Shown piece after piece: positions 55,299 to 62,846 of a DNA stretch of 62,846 bases. The stretch's first letter is position 1. Each line of letters begins with the position of its first letter. The stretch is from positions 1 through 62,846 of the forward strand of contig BQIV01000029.1 in the NCBI GenBank assembly GCA_021604005.1, written 5' to 3'. Below the pieces are notes generated by a model. The model did no database searches, was not told where the DNA came from, and worked only from the letters and a program-made list of their open reading frames with translations. Both the position numbers and the translations under genes were made by a program. Source of the stretch: Nitrospirales bacterium (lineage in GTDB: Bacteria; Nitrospirota; Nitrospiria; Nitrospirales; UBA8639).

Positions 55299-55738
55299 GG
55301 GAGTGGACTGAGTGATCGCTTACCCTCGCAGGTAAGAGGAAAGTCCGGACTCCAAAGGGCAGGGTGCTGGGTAACACCCAGGCGGAGCGATTCGACACCG
55401 GCGCCACAGAAAACAAACCGCCGATGAAAAGGGATTCTCATCGATGACCTTTTCAGGTAAGGGTGAAACGGTGGGGTAAGAGCCTACCGCGCCTGTGGTA
55501 ACACAGGTGGCAGGGCAAGCGTCACCTGGAGCAAGACCAAATAGGGGAACGATTCAGTCTGTTACCTTTTAGGCCCAGCAATGGAAACCGAAAGAGTAAG
55601 AGAGTGTTCAAGATTGGCCCGATCTAGGTTCCCGGGTAGGTCGCTAGAGGCTTAGAGTGATCTAAGTCCCAGAGAAATGATCACTACCGATTGAGGTCAC
55701 ACTCAATCGGAACAGAATCCGGCTTACAGGTCCACTCC
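55299..55738 (+). ncRNA. rnpB: RNase P RNA, bacterial type A
   Basis: The catalytic RNA of ribonuclease P, which matures tRNA 5' ends. P1 pairs GGAGTGGAC with GTCCACTCC at the two ends. The conserved core GAGGAAAGTCCGGACTCC lies about 40 bases in, and the 3' conserved CAGAATCCGGCTTACAGG near the end pairs to form P4. Total about 440 bases, toward the long end of type A. Open frames in this region are shadows. Confidence 0.95.
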
Positions 55739-55836
55739 ATCGCCATTTATATCCAGGGTTGGCGTGTCTGTGTTTGACTCGAATTTTTTGCATTGCTATA
55801 CTGACCGGTCTGTGTGGATGTGCTGTTCTTGAGGAA

Positions 55837-56021
55837 TATAGCGAATCCACATACGTTCCATACAGGAAAATACACCTAACTTCTCGCGGTACAATGCGAA
55901 CATGAGGAAGGTTATGCCCGCCTGGATGCCCTGCAGACAATTGACGGTTCACGAACGAAGGGTCAAGCAGCATTCAGTTGGTCGACGTGTAACTGATTCG
56001 GCATAACTGAAACGGCTATAT
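55837..56021 (+). repeat. MITE-like element, copy B
   Basis: 185 bases starting TATAGCGAATCCACATACG and ending CTGAAACGGCTATA. Short terminal inverted repeat TATAGC(C/G). Nearly identical, inverted, to 57360-57542. No coding capacity. Flanking TA dinucleotides are compatible with TA target insertion. The rest of 55739-56142 shows no gene. Confidence 0.88.
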
Positions 56022-56142
56022 CTCTTGAATGGCGTGAGTCAAGTATACGGGCTACTGAGCCTTATTTGTGTGTTTCTTGCCCACGTTCTGTATTCTGCAC
56101 GTACCTTCTAGATACGAAATTGATCTTAGCACGACGACGTAT

Positions 56143-56220
56143 GTCCCCATCGTCTAGCCTGGCCTAGGACACCAGCCTTTCACGCTGGTAACACGGGTTC
56201 AAATCCCGTTGGGGACGCCA
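56143..56220 (+). tRNA. tRNA-Glu, anticodon TTC
   Basis: 78 bases including an encoded CCA. Acceptor stem GTCCCCA/TGGGGAC; anticodon stem CCAGC/GCTGG encloses CTTTCAC with anticodon TTC; the T-arm has GTTCAAATC. It is bracketed by two inverted MITE copies. Confidence 0.95.
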
Positions 56221-56223
56221 TTC

Positions 56224-56257
56224 AAGCCGCTAGAGGAGGTACTCTTCTAGCGGCTTT
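56224..56257 (+). terminator. Hairpin terminator after tRNA-Glu
   Basis: AAGCCGCTAGA pairs with TCTAGCGGCTT around a short loop, ending in TTT. It starts four bases after the CCA end of tRNA-Glu. Confidence 0.75.
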
Positions 56258-56410
56258 CTAATGCTTGAAGAAGATTGGTAAGATTTATCACAGTGCAGGC
56301 GGCGAAAGGCCGGTCAGCCGGTCTAGCAGCCTGATCATTTGTTATTCTGAAGCTGCAGAACGCTATAGTCTCAAATCAATCATATTACTTGCCATTTTGT
56401 AGGGGATATC

Positions 56411-57298
56411 ATGAAATTTACTCCAATGTTCGTTGTGGCGGGTGTGTTGTTTGTGTCATCAATGTTTCTCACAACTGCGACGTGGGCTGAGATGGATGGG
56501 GCTGAGTCGGAAGACGGTGGGTCAGACGTTGAGCATGCATTCGGGTCGATGATTCTGATTCCGGCTGGAGAGTTTACGATGGGCGATAACGATCATCATG
56601 GGAACGAACAGCCGGAGCATCAAGTTTGGCTAGATGACTATTATATCGATCGTTTTGAAGTGACGATGTCGGACTATCAGAAATTCTTGGATGACAACAT
56701 GAAGCTTGAGCCTCCGCCACTTTGGGATGACGGACTGGCTGTTAATGAAGCGGCTGATCGTCCTGCCGTTGGTGTGACATGGGAGGCGGCCAATAAATAC
56801 TGCGAATGGGTGGGAAAGCGATTGCCCACTGAAGCCGAATGGGAGAAAGCGGCGCGGGGAACCGATGGACGCCGGTATCCGTGGGGGCATATGCAACCCT
56901 TTGTCGATATAGCTCGGTATAATCTCGGTATTACCGGATGGGTTAGCTATACCTTGACCCTGGCCTCGGTGCGAAGCGGGGTGAAAGGGATGAGTATACG
57001 TCATGGGCTGAAGACTGGTGGGAAAAGTCCCTATGGTCTCTACCACATGTCTGGGAATGCGGCCGAATGGGTATCCGATTGGTATGATCGTTACTACTAT
57101 GAAGATAGCCCGGAGAAAAATCCGCAAGGGCCTGAAACGGGAACTCGGAAGGTCTTGCGTGGTGGGTCGTGGGAAGATGAGCCGAGGAATATTCGAGTAA
57201 CGGCACGGTCGAAAGCTGAGCCAGAATTCACCGATTTGACGATTGGCTTTCGGTGTGCCAAGGATGCCTCAAAAACAAAGTCGGCCAGTAAGTCGTAA
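56411..57298 (+). CDS. Periplasmic SUMF1 (formylglycine-generating-enzyme-like) domain protein
   Basis: A 295-residue exported protein. Signal peptide 1-27 (cleavage near TWA). The SUMF1 domain starts with MILIPAGEFTMGDNDHHGNE, then YYIDRFEVTMSDYQKFLDD, GVTWEAANKYCEWVGKRLPT and EAEWEKAARGTDGRRYPWG, SPYGLYHMSGNAAEWVSDWY, and ends RGGSWEDEPRNIRVTARSKA plus IGFRCAKD. This is the C-type-lectin-like fold used by formylglycine-generating enzyme and by many non-catalytic periplasmic proteins. The paired catalytic Cys of FGE are not evident, so a binding or structural role is more likely. Bracketed by inverted MITE copies. Confidence 0.88.
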   Translation: MKFTPMFVVAGVLFVSSMFLTTATWAEMDGAESEDGGSDVEHAFGSMILIPAGEFTMGDNDHHGNEQPEHQVWLDDYYIDRFEVTMSDYQKFLDDNMKLEPPPLWDDGLAVNEAADRPAVGVTWEAANKYCEWVGKRLPTEAEWEKAARGTDGRRYPWGHMQPFVDIARYNLGITGWVSYTLTLASVRSGVKGMSIRHGLKTGGKSPYGLYHMSGNAAEWVSDWYDRYYYEDSPEKNPQGPETGTRKVLRGGSWEDEPRNIRVTARSKAEPEFTDLTIGFRCAKDASKTKSASKS

Positions 57299-57359
57299 GG
57301 TATGTTTCTCTGTAGATTCGCTCTGGACGACTTGGCTACTCTCGTATCCAAGAAGATCT

Positions 57360-57542
57360 TATAGCCGTTTCAGTTATGCCGAATCAGTTACACGTCGACC
57401 AACTGAATGCTGCTTGACCCTTCGTTCGTGAACCGTCAATTGTCTGCAGGGCATCCAGGCGGGCATAACCTTCCTCATGTTCGTGCTGTAGCGCGAGAAG
57501 TTAGGTGTATTTTCCTGTATGGAACGTATGTGGATTCGCTAG
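57360..57542 (-). repeat. MITE-like element, copy C, inverted
   Basis: Reverse complement of the copy at 55837-56021 with only a handful of differences (near GGTACAATGCG and in the outer TATA/TCTA). It is followed at 57554-57570 by a second, solo end (TTTGGATTCGCTAGAG). Confidence 0.88.
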
Positions 57543-57550
57543 AGTCGTAA

Positions 57551-57877
57551 CTATTTGGATTCGCTAGAGTTGTAGGTCACGCTTGTGTTGCGCTTCTGGC
57601 CGTAAAGCCATCGAGCAGTTTTCCCGCCAATATTTCGAATCGTGTGTTGAGTATTTGCTGGAATGTGGACTTCTTCTCCTACCTCCGGCTGAACTCGCTT
57701 TCCCTCTATTGCTAATTCAAGTTTGCCGGATAAAAGCATAAATAACTCTTCGGTTTTATTATGTGTGCCGTTCCAGGTTCGGCCGGCATGATCGATCCAG
57801 AGCCCACAGGTAAAGCCACGCGCATGCCAATCTTTGGCAACCTCCGACCGTTCAGGTGCGATTCCCGTGGTCTTCAT
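57551..57877 (-). CDS. Cupin domain protein
   Basis: A 108-residue single-domain cupin: NKTEELFMLLSGKLELAIEG and VQPEVGEEVHIPANTQHTIR hold the two cupin motifs with the His/Glu metal residues (HNKTEE..., HIPANTQH). GLWIDHAGRTWNGT precedes. The role is unknown; small cupins bind metals and act as isomerases, dioxygenases or sensors. The last five codons and the stop (SSESK-stop) are encoded by a MITE end, so the original C-terminus was replaced or extended by the insertion. Confidence 0.85.
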   Translation of the reverse strand: MKTTGIAPERSEVAKDWHARGFTCGLWIDHAGRTWNGTHNKTEELFMLLSGKLELAIEGKRVQPEVGEEVHIPANTQHTIRNIGGKTARWLYGQKRNTSVTYNSSESK

Positions 57878-58424
57878 GAGACGGTTCTCCGAGATGTGAG
57901 AAGAGATGTTGTCATATTCTTACTGTCATTTCTTTGACGAATGGTCTGCCTCGATAGTTTGTAGAATAATCACCAAAATGTATTGAATGTCTGTCGGACT
58001 CTAGGGCTCATTGAAGCCGTACCGCTAAGGAGGTTCCTACGTACTAGACATTCCAAAAAGTCTGTACCTCTGCTGATATGGGAGGGCCATGTAACAGAGC
58101 AAGAGTAGGACCATCACTCTGATATTTATTTAACCTTTATATTGACTTGATGAAATCATGTCAATGCCATATCAGTGTGGAAAACGTGTGAAATGCAGTG
58201 GACAACTTTCGTGGTAATGGACAATATCTTCTGGAGGTAGGAGTTTCTTAGCGAATGGGTTGGGGATACTGTTGAAGAAATTTTTTCTATTATTTTAAAG
58301 AGAAAGTAAGGTGGGTAAAATGACTTGGGGTTGTCCTTCATAACGCGTGTTATCTAGAACAACCCCCTTGAGTTTGTGTTCCTATTGTAATGTCTATTCG
58401 TGAGCCACGATTGTCTTTCTCTCG
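57878..58424. other. Intergenic region between nrdJ and the cupin gene
   Basis: About 550 AT-rich bases. A TAAGGAGG sequence near 58025 is not followed by a useful open frame, and the 61-codon minus-strand frame at 58156-58341 has no coding features. No RNA gene was recognised. Confidence 0.4.
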
Positions 58425-61400
58425 TTACGAACACCCATTGGTTGCGCCGCAGTTATCGCATTTCAGACACATGCCGTTTCGCACCATCTTGAACTGTTTA
58501 CATTCCTGGCACGGATCGCCTTCGTAGCCTTTGAGTCGGGCGATTTGCACTTCGGTGTATGTCATGGTTTCACGTTTGACTTCAACTTGATGTGCAATGC
58601 GCCCACCGTTGCTTTTGTCATAATGGTTTCCCCCATTTCGTGCTTGACGTCTGGCAGGAAAGACGCCTGGATTGATCGAGGTGGAGGCTAAGGTTTTCGG
58701 ATCAACAAATTCCTGGTCATCGTCGTCATCATCGGCGTCATGTCTGACCGAGTCGGCACGTAAGTCTTCTGGTGCGACTTGTTCGAGGTCATGACGATCT
58801 AAATAGGTTATGGCTAATTCGCGGAAAATGTAGTCGATAATAGATGTGGACATTTTAATACGGTCATTGAGTTTAACGGGACCATTTGGCTCAAATCGCG
58901 TAAAGAGAAAGGCGTCCACAAATTCTTCGAGAGGAACGCCATGTTGCAATCCCAATGAAATGGCAATGGCAAAGCAGTTCATCAGGCTTCGAAACGCCGC
59001 GCCTTCCTTATGCATATCCAGGAAGATTTCACCTAATGTGCCGTCTTTATAATCACCGGTTCTCAGGTAAATCTTGTGCCCACCTACAACAGCTTTTTGC
59101 GTATATCCGCCTCGACGGGTTGGCAGGGGACGGCGCTTTGCAAGGTACCGGACTAAGACTTGTGTGGCGTTTTGTTGAGCCGTAGCCATTATGTGGTCGG
59201 TACGTCCGTTGGATTTTTCTGCGTCCACCGATGCGTTCAAGGGTTGACTGAGTTTTGAGCCGTCCCGGTAGAGGGCCACGGCTTTCAGCATCGATTGCCA
59301 TCCCATGAGATAGGCATCTTTCACATTGTCGACGGAGGAGTCTGCCGGCATATTGATGGTTTTGCTAATGGCGCCGCTAATAAACGGTTGTGAACTGGCC
59401 ATCATGCGAATGTGTGCCTGTGTGGCAATGTATCGTTGCCCAGTACGTCCGCACCGGTTGGCACAATCGAATACCGGCAAATGTTCGGCCTTGAGGTGTG
59501 GGGCGCCTTCGACAGTCATCGTGCCGCAGCAGTAGTCCGTGGCCGCTAACATTTCTTCTTGCGTAAATCCAAGCGTCTTCAACATATTGAATTGTGGGTC
59601 ATTGAGTTGAGTGTCCGTGAGCCCTAAGGTGTCGCGACAAAACTCTTCGCCCAAGTTCCATTTGTTAAAGACGAATTGAATGTCGAAGGCCCCGTCAAGC
59701 GTGGCCTCAATTCGATCAATGACTTCGCGATTAAAGCCCTTCGATTGCAGGCTTTCGTGGTTAATGAAGGGAGCCCCTTTCAGCGTACGGGTTCCTGAGA
59801 CATAGGAGATAATGTCCTGGATTTCTGATTGGGTGTATCCCAGTGTCTGTAACGCAGGAGGAAGGCTTTGATTGATAATTTTAAAATACCCTCCGCCCGC
59901 AAGTTTTTTAAACTTGACGATGGCAAAGTCCGGTTCAATCCCGGTCGTATCACAATCCATGACCAAGCCAATCGTGCCGGTTGGCGCAATGACCGTGGAC
60001 TGTGCGTTTCGGAATCCATGTTGTTGGCCGAGATCAAGCGCTCGATCCCAGGCTGTCCGTGCGGCATCCAGAAGAGTGTCCGGGCATTGCTCGCTATCGA
60101 TGCCATGGGGAAGAATTGACAAGCCTTCGTATTCATCCTCTTTGGCCGTATTGTATGCGGCTCGCCGGTGGTTTCTAATGACGCGAAGCATCGACTCTCT
60201 GTTTCGCGGGTACGCTTTAAATGGTCCAAGTTCTGCGGCCATCTCTGCTGATGTGGCATAGGACTCTCCTGTCATGATGGCGGTCATGGCCCCGCAGATC
60301 GCCAAGGCTTTTGGCGAATCATACGGGATTCCCCATCGCATGAGGACTGACCCAAGATTGGCATATCCCAGTCCAAGCGTACGGTAGATAAAACTTTTTT
60401 CGGCAATGGCCCGGCTGGGGAACCCGGCCATCAGCACGCTGATTTCCAGGACAACCGTCCAGAGTCGGACAGCATGACGGAAGCCCTCTAAATCGAATTC
60501 GCCTTCTTGAGATGTAAAGCGGCCTAAGTTTAAGGAGGCTAAATTGCAAGCCGTATCGTCGAGGAACATATATTCGCTGCAGGGATTCGACGCATTGATG
60601 CGTCCATCCTGCGGACAGGTGTGCCATTCGTTAATGGTTGTATCATATTGAATGCCAGGGTCTGCACAGGTCCAGGCCGCCCACGAGATACGATCCCACA
60701 GGTCGCGGGCGGGAATGACCTTGCTTGTGGCGCCATTGGTTCGTTGGGTCAGCGTCCATTCGCTATCCTGCTTCATGGCTTCAAAAAACCCATTCGGGAC
60801 TCGGATGCTGTTGTTCGAATTTTGGCCCGACACGGTTTGATAGGCTTTGCTATCCCAATTGGTGTCATATTCGTGGAACACGAAGTGTGTGAACCCTTGT
60901 TTGGCATAGGAGAACATGCGTTGGGTATACGCTTCAGGGACCATGGCATCGCGAGCGGCTTGAATAGCCTCTTTCAAGCCGGGATTCATCTGCACGTCCG
61001 TTTCGACGTAGGATGATCCGTCTGTTTTGGTCAGGTGACAGGCCGAAAGAACGGCATTGAGCCGTTGGGCGCAGATTTTTGATCCGGTCACCATCGCAGC
61101 GACCTTTTGTTCTTCGATGACTTTCCAGTCAATAAATTCTTCAATGTCCGGGTGGTCGAGATCCAGGCAGACCATTTTGGCTGCCCGCCGGGTCGTGCCT
61201 CCGGATTTAATGGCCCCGGCAGCCCGGTCCCCGATTTTCAGAAACGACATGAGCCCGGATGAGCGCCCGCCGCCGGACAGTGGCTCCCGGTCCCCACGTA
61301 ACTTGGAAAAATTGGTCCCGGTTCCCGATCCATATTTAAAAAGCCGGGCTTCTCGAACCCACAGGTCCATAATGCCGCCGTCATTCACCAAATCGTCGGA

Positions 61401-61964
61401 AATTGATTGAATAAAACAGGCATGAACCTGCGGGCGTTCATACGCGTCTTTAGCCTGTTTTACGCGTTGGGTTTTGGGGTCGACATAGTAATGGCCTTGC
61501 GCCGGACCGGAGAGCCCGTACGCAAAGTGTAGGCCTGTGTTAAACCATTGAGGCGAATTTGGTGCGGCCATTTGTTGGGCCAGCATAAAACAAATTTCAT
61601 CATAAAACGTATCGGCGTCTTCAGATGAGTCGAAGTAATGATGAGTTGTACCCCAGTGCGTCCAGCAGCCCGCTAGGCGGTGAAACACTTGACGGGCATC
61701 CCGTTCTCCACCGGTGACGGGGTTGCCGCTTTCGTCATAGATGGGATGTCCTGCATCATTAACTTGAGGAACACCGGCTTTTCGAAAGTATTTCTGCGCT
61801 AAAATGTCAACGGCGAGTTGCGTCCAGTGACTTGGTGCTTGAATGTCCTCTAGTTGAAACACCAGGGACCCGTCAGGGTTCCGAATTTCTGACGAGCGTG
61901 TAGAAAACGGGATAGTCTCATAGGGGCTTTTTCCGGCGTGCGTGAATCGACGTTCAATTTTCAC
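58425..61964 (-). CDS. nrdJ: Adenosylcobalamin-dependent (class II) ribonucleotide reductase
   Basis: Reduces ribonucleotides to deoxyribonucleotides with an adenosylcobalamin-derived radical, independent of oxygen. 1179 residues. The barrel has [17 protein letters not shown], the active-site region [20 protein letters not shown], and [25 protein letters not shown] domain follows at about 970-1070 ([20 protein letters not shown]). The C-terminus [18 protein letters not shown] with DNCGATNGC supplies the redox/zinc Cys cluster. An acidic run (DDDDDDQE) links them. It needs cobalt for B12, which the NiCoT-like gene at 2762 might supply. No cobalamin riboswitch was found upstream. Confidence 0.97.
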   Translation of the reverse strand: MKIERRFTHAGKSPYETIPFSTRSSEIRNPDGSLVFQLEDIQAPSHWTQLAVDILAQKYFRKAGVPQVNDAGHPIYDESGNPVTGGERDARQVFHRLAGCWTHWGTTHHYFDSSEDADTFYDEICFMLAQQMAAPNSPQWFNTGLHFAYGLSGPAQGHYYVDPKTQRVKQAKDAYERPQVHACFIQSISDDLVNDGGIMDLWVREARLFKYGSGTGTNFSKLRGDREPLSGGGRSSGLMSFLKIGDRAAGAIKSGGTTRRAAKMVCLDLDHPDIEEFIDWKVIEEQKVAAMVTGSKICAQRLNAVLSACHLTKTDGSSYVETDVQMNPGLKEAIQAARDAMVPEAYTQRMFSYAKQGFTHFVFHEYDTNWDSKAYQTVSGQNSNNSIRVPNGFFEAMKQDSEWTLTQRTNGATSKVIPARDLWDRISWAAWTCADPGIQYDTTINEWHTCPQDGRINASNPCSEYMFLDDTACNLASLNLGRFTSQEGEFDLEGFRHAVRLWTVVLEISVLMAGFPSRAIAEKSFIYRTLGLGYANLGSVLMRWGIPYDSPKALAICGAMTAIMTGESYATSAEMAAELGPFKAYPRNRESMLRVIRNHRRAAYNTAKEDEYEGLSILPHGIDSEQCPDTLLDAARTAWDRALDLGQQHGFRNAQSTVIAPTGTIGLVMDCDTTGIEPDFAIVKFKKLAGGGYFKIINQSLPPALQTLGYTQSEIQDIISYVSGTRTLKGAPFINHESLQSKGFNREVIDRIEATLDGAFDIQFVFNKWNLGEEFCRDTLGLTDTQLNDPQFNMLKTLGFTQEEMLAATDYCCGTMTVEGAPHLKAEHLPVFDCANRCGRTGQRYIATQAHIRMMASSQPFISGAISKTINMPADSSVDNVKDAYLMGWQSMLKAVALYRDGSKLSQPLNASVDAEKSNGRTDHIMATAQQNATQVLVRYLAKRRPLPTRRGGYTQKAVVGGHKIYLRTGDYKDGTLGEIFLDMHKEGAAFRSLMNCFAIAISLGLQHGVPLEEFVDAFLFTRFEPNGPVKLNDRIKMSTSIIDYIFRELAITYLDRHDLEQVAPEDLRADSVRHDADDDDDDQEFVDPKTLASTSINPGVFPARRQARNGGNHYDKSNGGRIAHQVEVKRETMTYTEVQIARLKGYEGDPCQECKQFKMVRNGMCLKCDNCGATNGCS

Positions 61965-62450
61965 AAGGCTTCTCCTTTCCAGTTCACGAAGACGTGAAGC
62001 AACTTGTTTGTCCCCCAGTATTTAAGAGGAGAAATGGGCCATTCTCGATCCTCTTACATCGTAAAAATAAGAGCGGATACGACATTAATACAGAGGCTCA
62101 ACAATACGTTATCTCAGATACTGTGTTGAGCAGGCCTATGACTCTGTATAAAAGCAGGATGATGTAGTTGTTGAAACTGGGTTGGTATAAATAAATTTAG
62201 AAGAATGCAACAGTTTCACGTTAAGAATTGCCCAAAAAGTAGTCAATGTGGATCGGTGAGTCATATTCAACATAAGGTATAAGATACCCAATGTATAGCG
62301 GTAAGCGTGAAATGTCAATACTAAATATTGTGTTTTAGCTGTGGTTTGTGTGGATACACGTGAATATCTTGTGTGTAGAAGAAAAGCTCTTGTATTTTAA
62401 GCATTTGCTCTAATATCCTGACAAGTTATCAACAGGGTGAAAGTACCTAT

Positions 62451-62564
62451 ATGTCAAAGAAGGCTTCAATTTTCAGCCACAATGACTATGAACGGAAAGT
62501 TCAATTGTCACGTTGTGACAATTGTGGAGGTCGATTGTTCACGAGAGGAAAAAGTGTGTCATGA
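62451..62564 (+). CDS. Possible 37-residue zinc-ribbon-like microprotein
   Basis: ATG at 62451, stop at 62562-62564. The product MSKKASIFSHNDYERKVQLS continues RCDNCGGRLF and ends in a short basic tail. The single CxxC resembles half of a zinc ribbon. A weak AGGGTGA lies 12 bases before the ATG. It may be a fragment or chance frame. Confidence 0.25.
   Translation: MSKKASIFSHNDYERKVQLSRCDNCGGRLFTRGKSVS
62502..62524. promoter_or_regulatory. Perfect 10-bp inverted repeat
   Basis: CAATTGTCAC and GTGACAATTG separated by 3 bases. The shape fits a dimeric repressor operator. It is about 540 bases upstream of nrdJ and lies inside the small frame above. Confidence 0.4.
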
Positions 62565-62635
62565 ATTATGAGCAACGTGTACACGTGTTATCGTGTGCTA
62601 CCGCGTTGAACCTCCGGTTCACTAAGTCGTATTGT

Positions 62636-62846
62636 ATTTTAACTTTTTCTCAGTACCTATGCTCTGACGCCTGCAGGCTCTAACCGTGCCACGACTCTTT
62701 CATACGGTTGACGTGTGTTCTTGCGTTCGACCGGGCATGTGTATTCCGTGAGAAGGGATGAGGTTTCGCTAGAGTCCGTTGAGTGAACGCCTCGCATACT
62801 GGGCGGGCTTGTTTGAGCGCAGCGAGTTAGCCCGCCCCACCAACCA
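62636..62846 (+). repeat. Dispersed repeat R2, copy c, cut by the window end
   Basis: Starts with TATTTTAACTTTTTC, contains GACGCCTGCAGGC and the stem-loop GGCGGGCTT...AGCCCGCC with GTTTGAGCGCAGCGAG in the loop, as in the copies at 6301-6520 and 12443-13036. A stretch of about 80 bases in the middle (62675-62765) is not shared with the other copies and holds a TCGCTAGAG word like the MITE ends. Confidence 0.75.

Larger units (their letters stand above)
61965..62846. other. Region upstream of nrdJ
   Basis: About 880 bases. It should hold the nrdJ promoter; I could not place it. It contains a possible 37-codon frame with an inverted repeat in it, and ends in an R2 repeat that runs off the window. 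No B12 box was seen. Confidence 0.4.

Noticed and set aside
55216-55973. Open frames across the RNase P RNA
   Set aside because: They overlap the conserved RNA core, which explains the region.
58156-58341. 61-codon minus-strand frame next to nrdJ
   Set aside because: Low-complexity AT-rich sequence with no binding site or recognisable features.
61965-62450. Cobalamin riboswitch upstream of the B12-dependent reductase
   Set aside because: No B12 box or matching stem pattern could be found on the minus strand.

Overview
The window looks like chromosomal DNA from a member of the Nitrospirota, most likely Nitrospira-like. This is an inference from combined traits: an alginate-export-type porin, PEP-CTERM proteins, a curli-type secretion locus, a class II ribonucleotide reductase, many small lipoproteins, and a murA-his-dnaG gene cluster. 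No rRNA gene is present to settle the taxonomy. Base composition is near 50% GC by eye.

Layout. Positions 1-6600 hold a cut-off lipoprotein, an M32 carboxypeptidase, an O-methyltransferase, a nickel/cobalt-type permease, and then an AT-richer accessory patch with an orphan DUF4062 protein and a decayed DUF433/DUF5615 toxin-antitoxin-like pair. Positions 6600-18300 hold metabolic and repair genes (S15 hydrolase, HAD phosphatase, YdjM-type membrane hydrolase, tag, a CDF metal exporter, an EEP-fold nuclease, fhs), an IS110 remnant inside a dispersed repeat, and two paralogous PEP-CTERM proteins, one broken by a 5-bp duplication. Positions 18400-26500 hold uvrB, a MidA-type methyltransferase, two TatA-type genes and the porin.

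Positions 26600-34700 form a surface-fibre region. A minus-strand curli operon (three curlin-repeat proteins, then csgE, csgF, csgG) sits behind a good sigma-54 promoter candidate. Beside it is a lipoprotein with a caspase fold lacking the catalytic cysteine and carrying an EF-hand, divergent from two overlapping lipoprotein genes. Export and assembly would run as CsgE/CsgF accessory factors plus the CsgG outer-membrane channel, with the repeat proteins as fibre subunits and nucleator.

Positions 34600-54000 are mostly housekeeping: yajQ, cstA, rho, rpmE, prfA, prmC, then a tightly packed co-directional run murA-hisG-hisD-hisB-hisH-(lipoprotein)-hisA-hisF-hisIE-HIT, followed by dnaG. The rest holds tRNA-Ile(CAT), a zinc-ribbon coiled-coil protein, the RNase P RNA, tRNA-Glu(TTC), a periplasmic SUMF1-domain protein, a cupin and nrdJ.

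Two dispersed repeat families run through the window. One is a roughly 170-210 bp MITE-like element with conserved ends (four copies plus solo ends; two near-identical inverted copies bracket tRNA-Glu and the SUMF1 gene). The other contains a REP-like GC-rich palindrome (three copies). Smaller GAGATAC-type repeats occur at two places, and a direct duplication lies between rho and rpmE.
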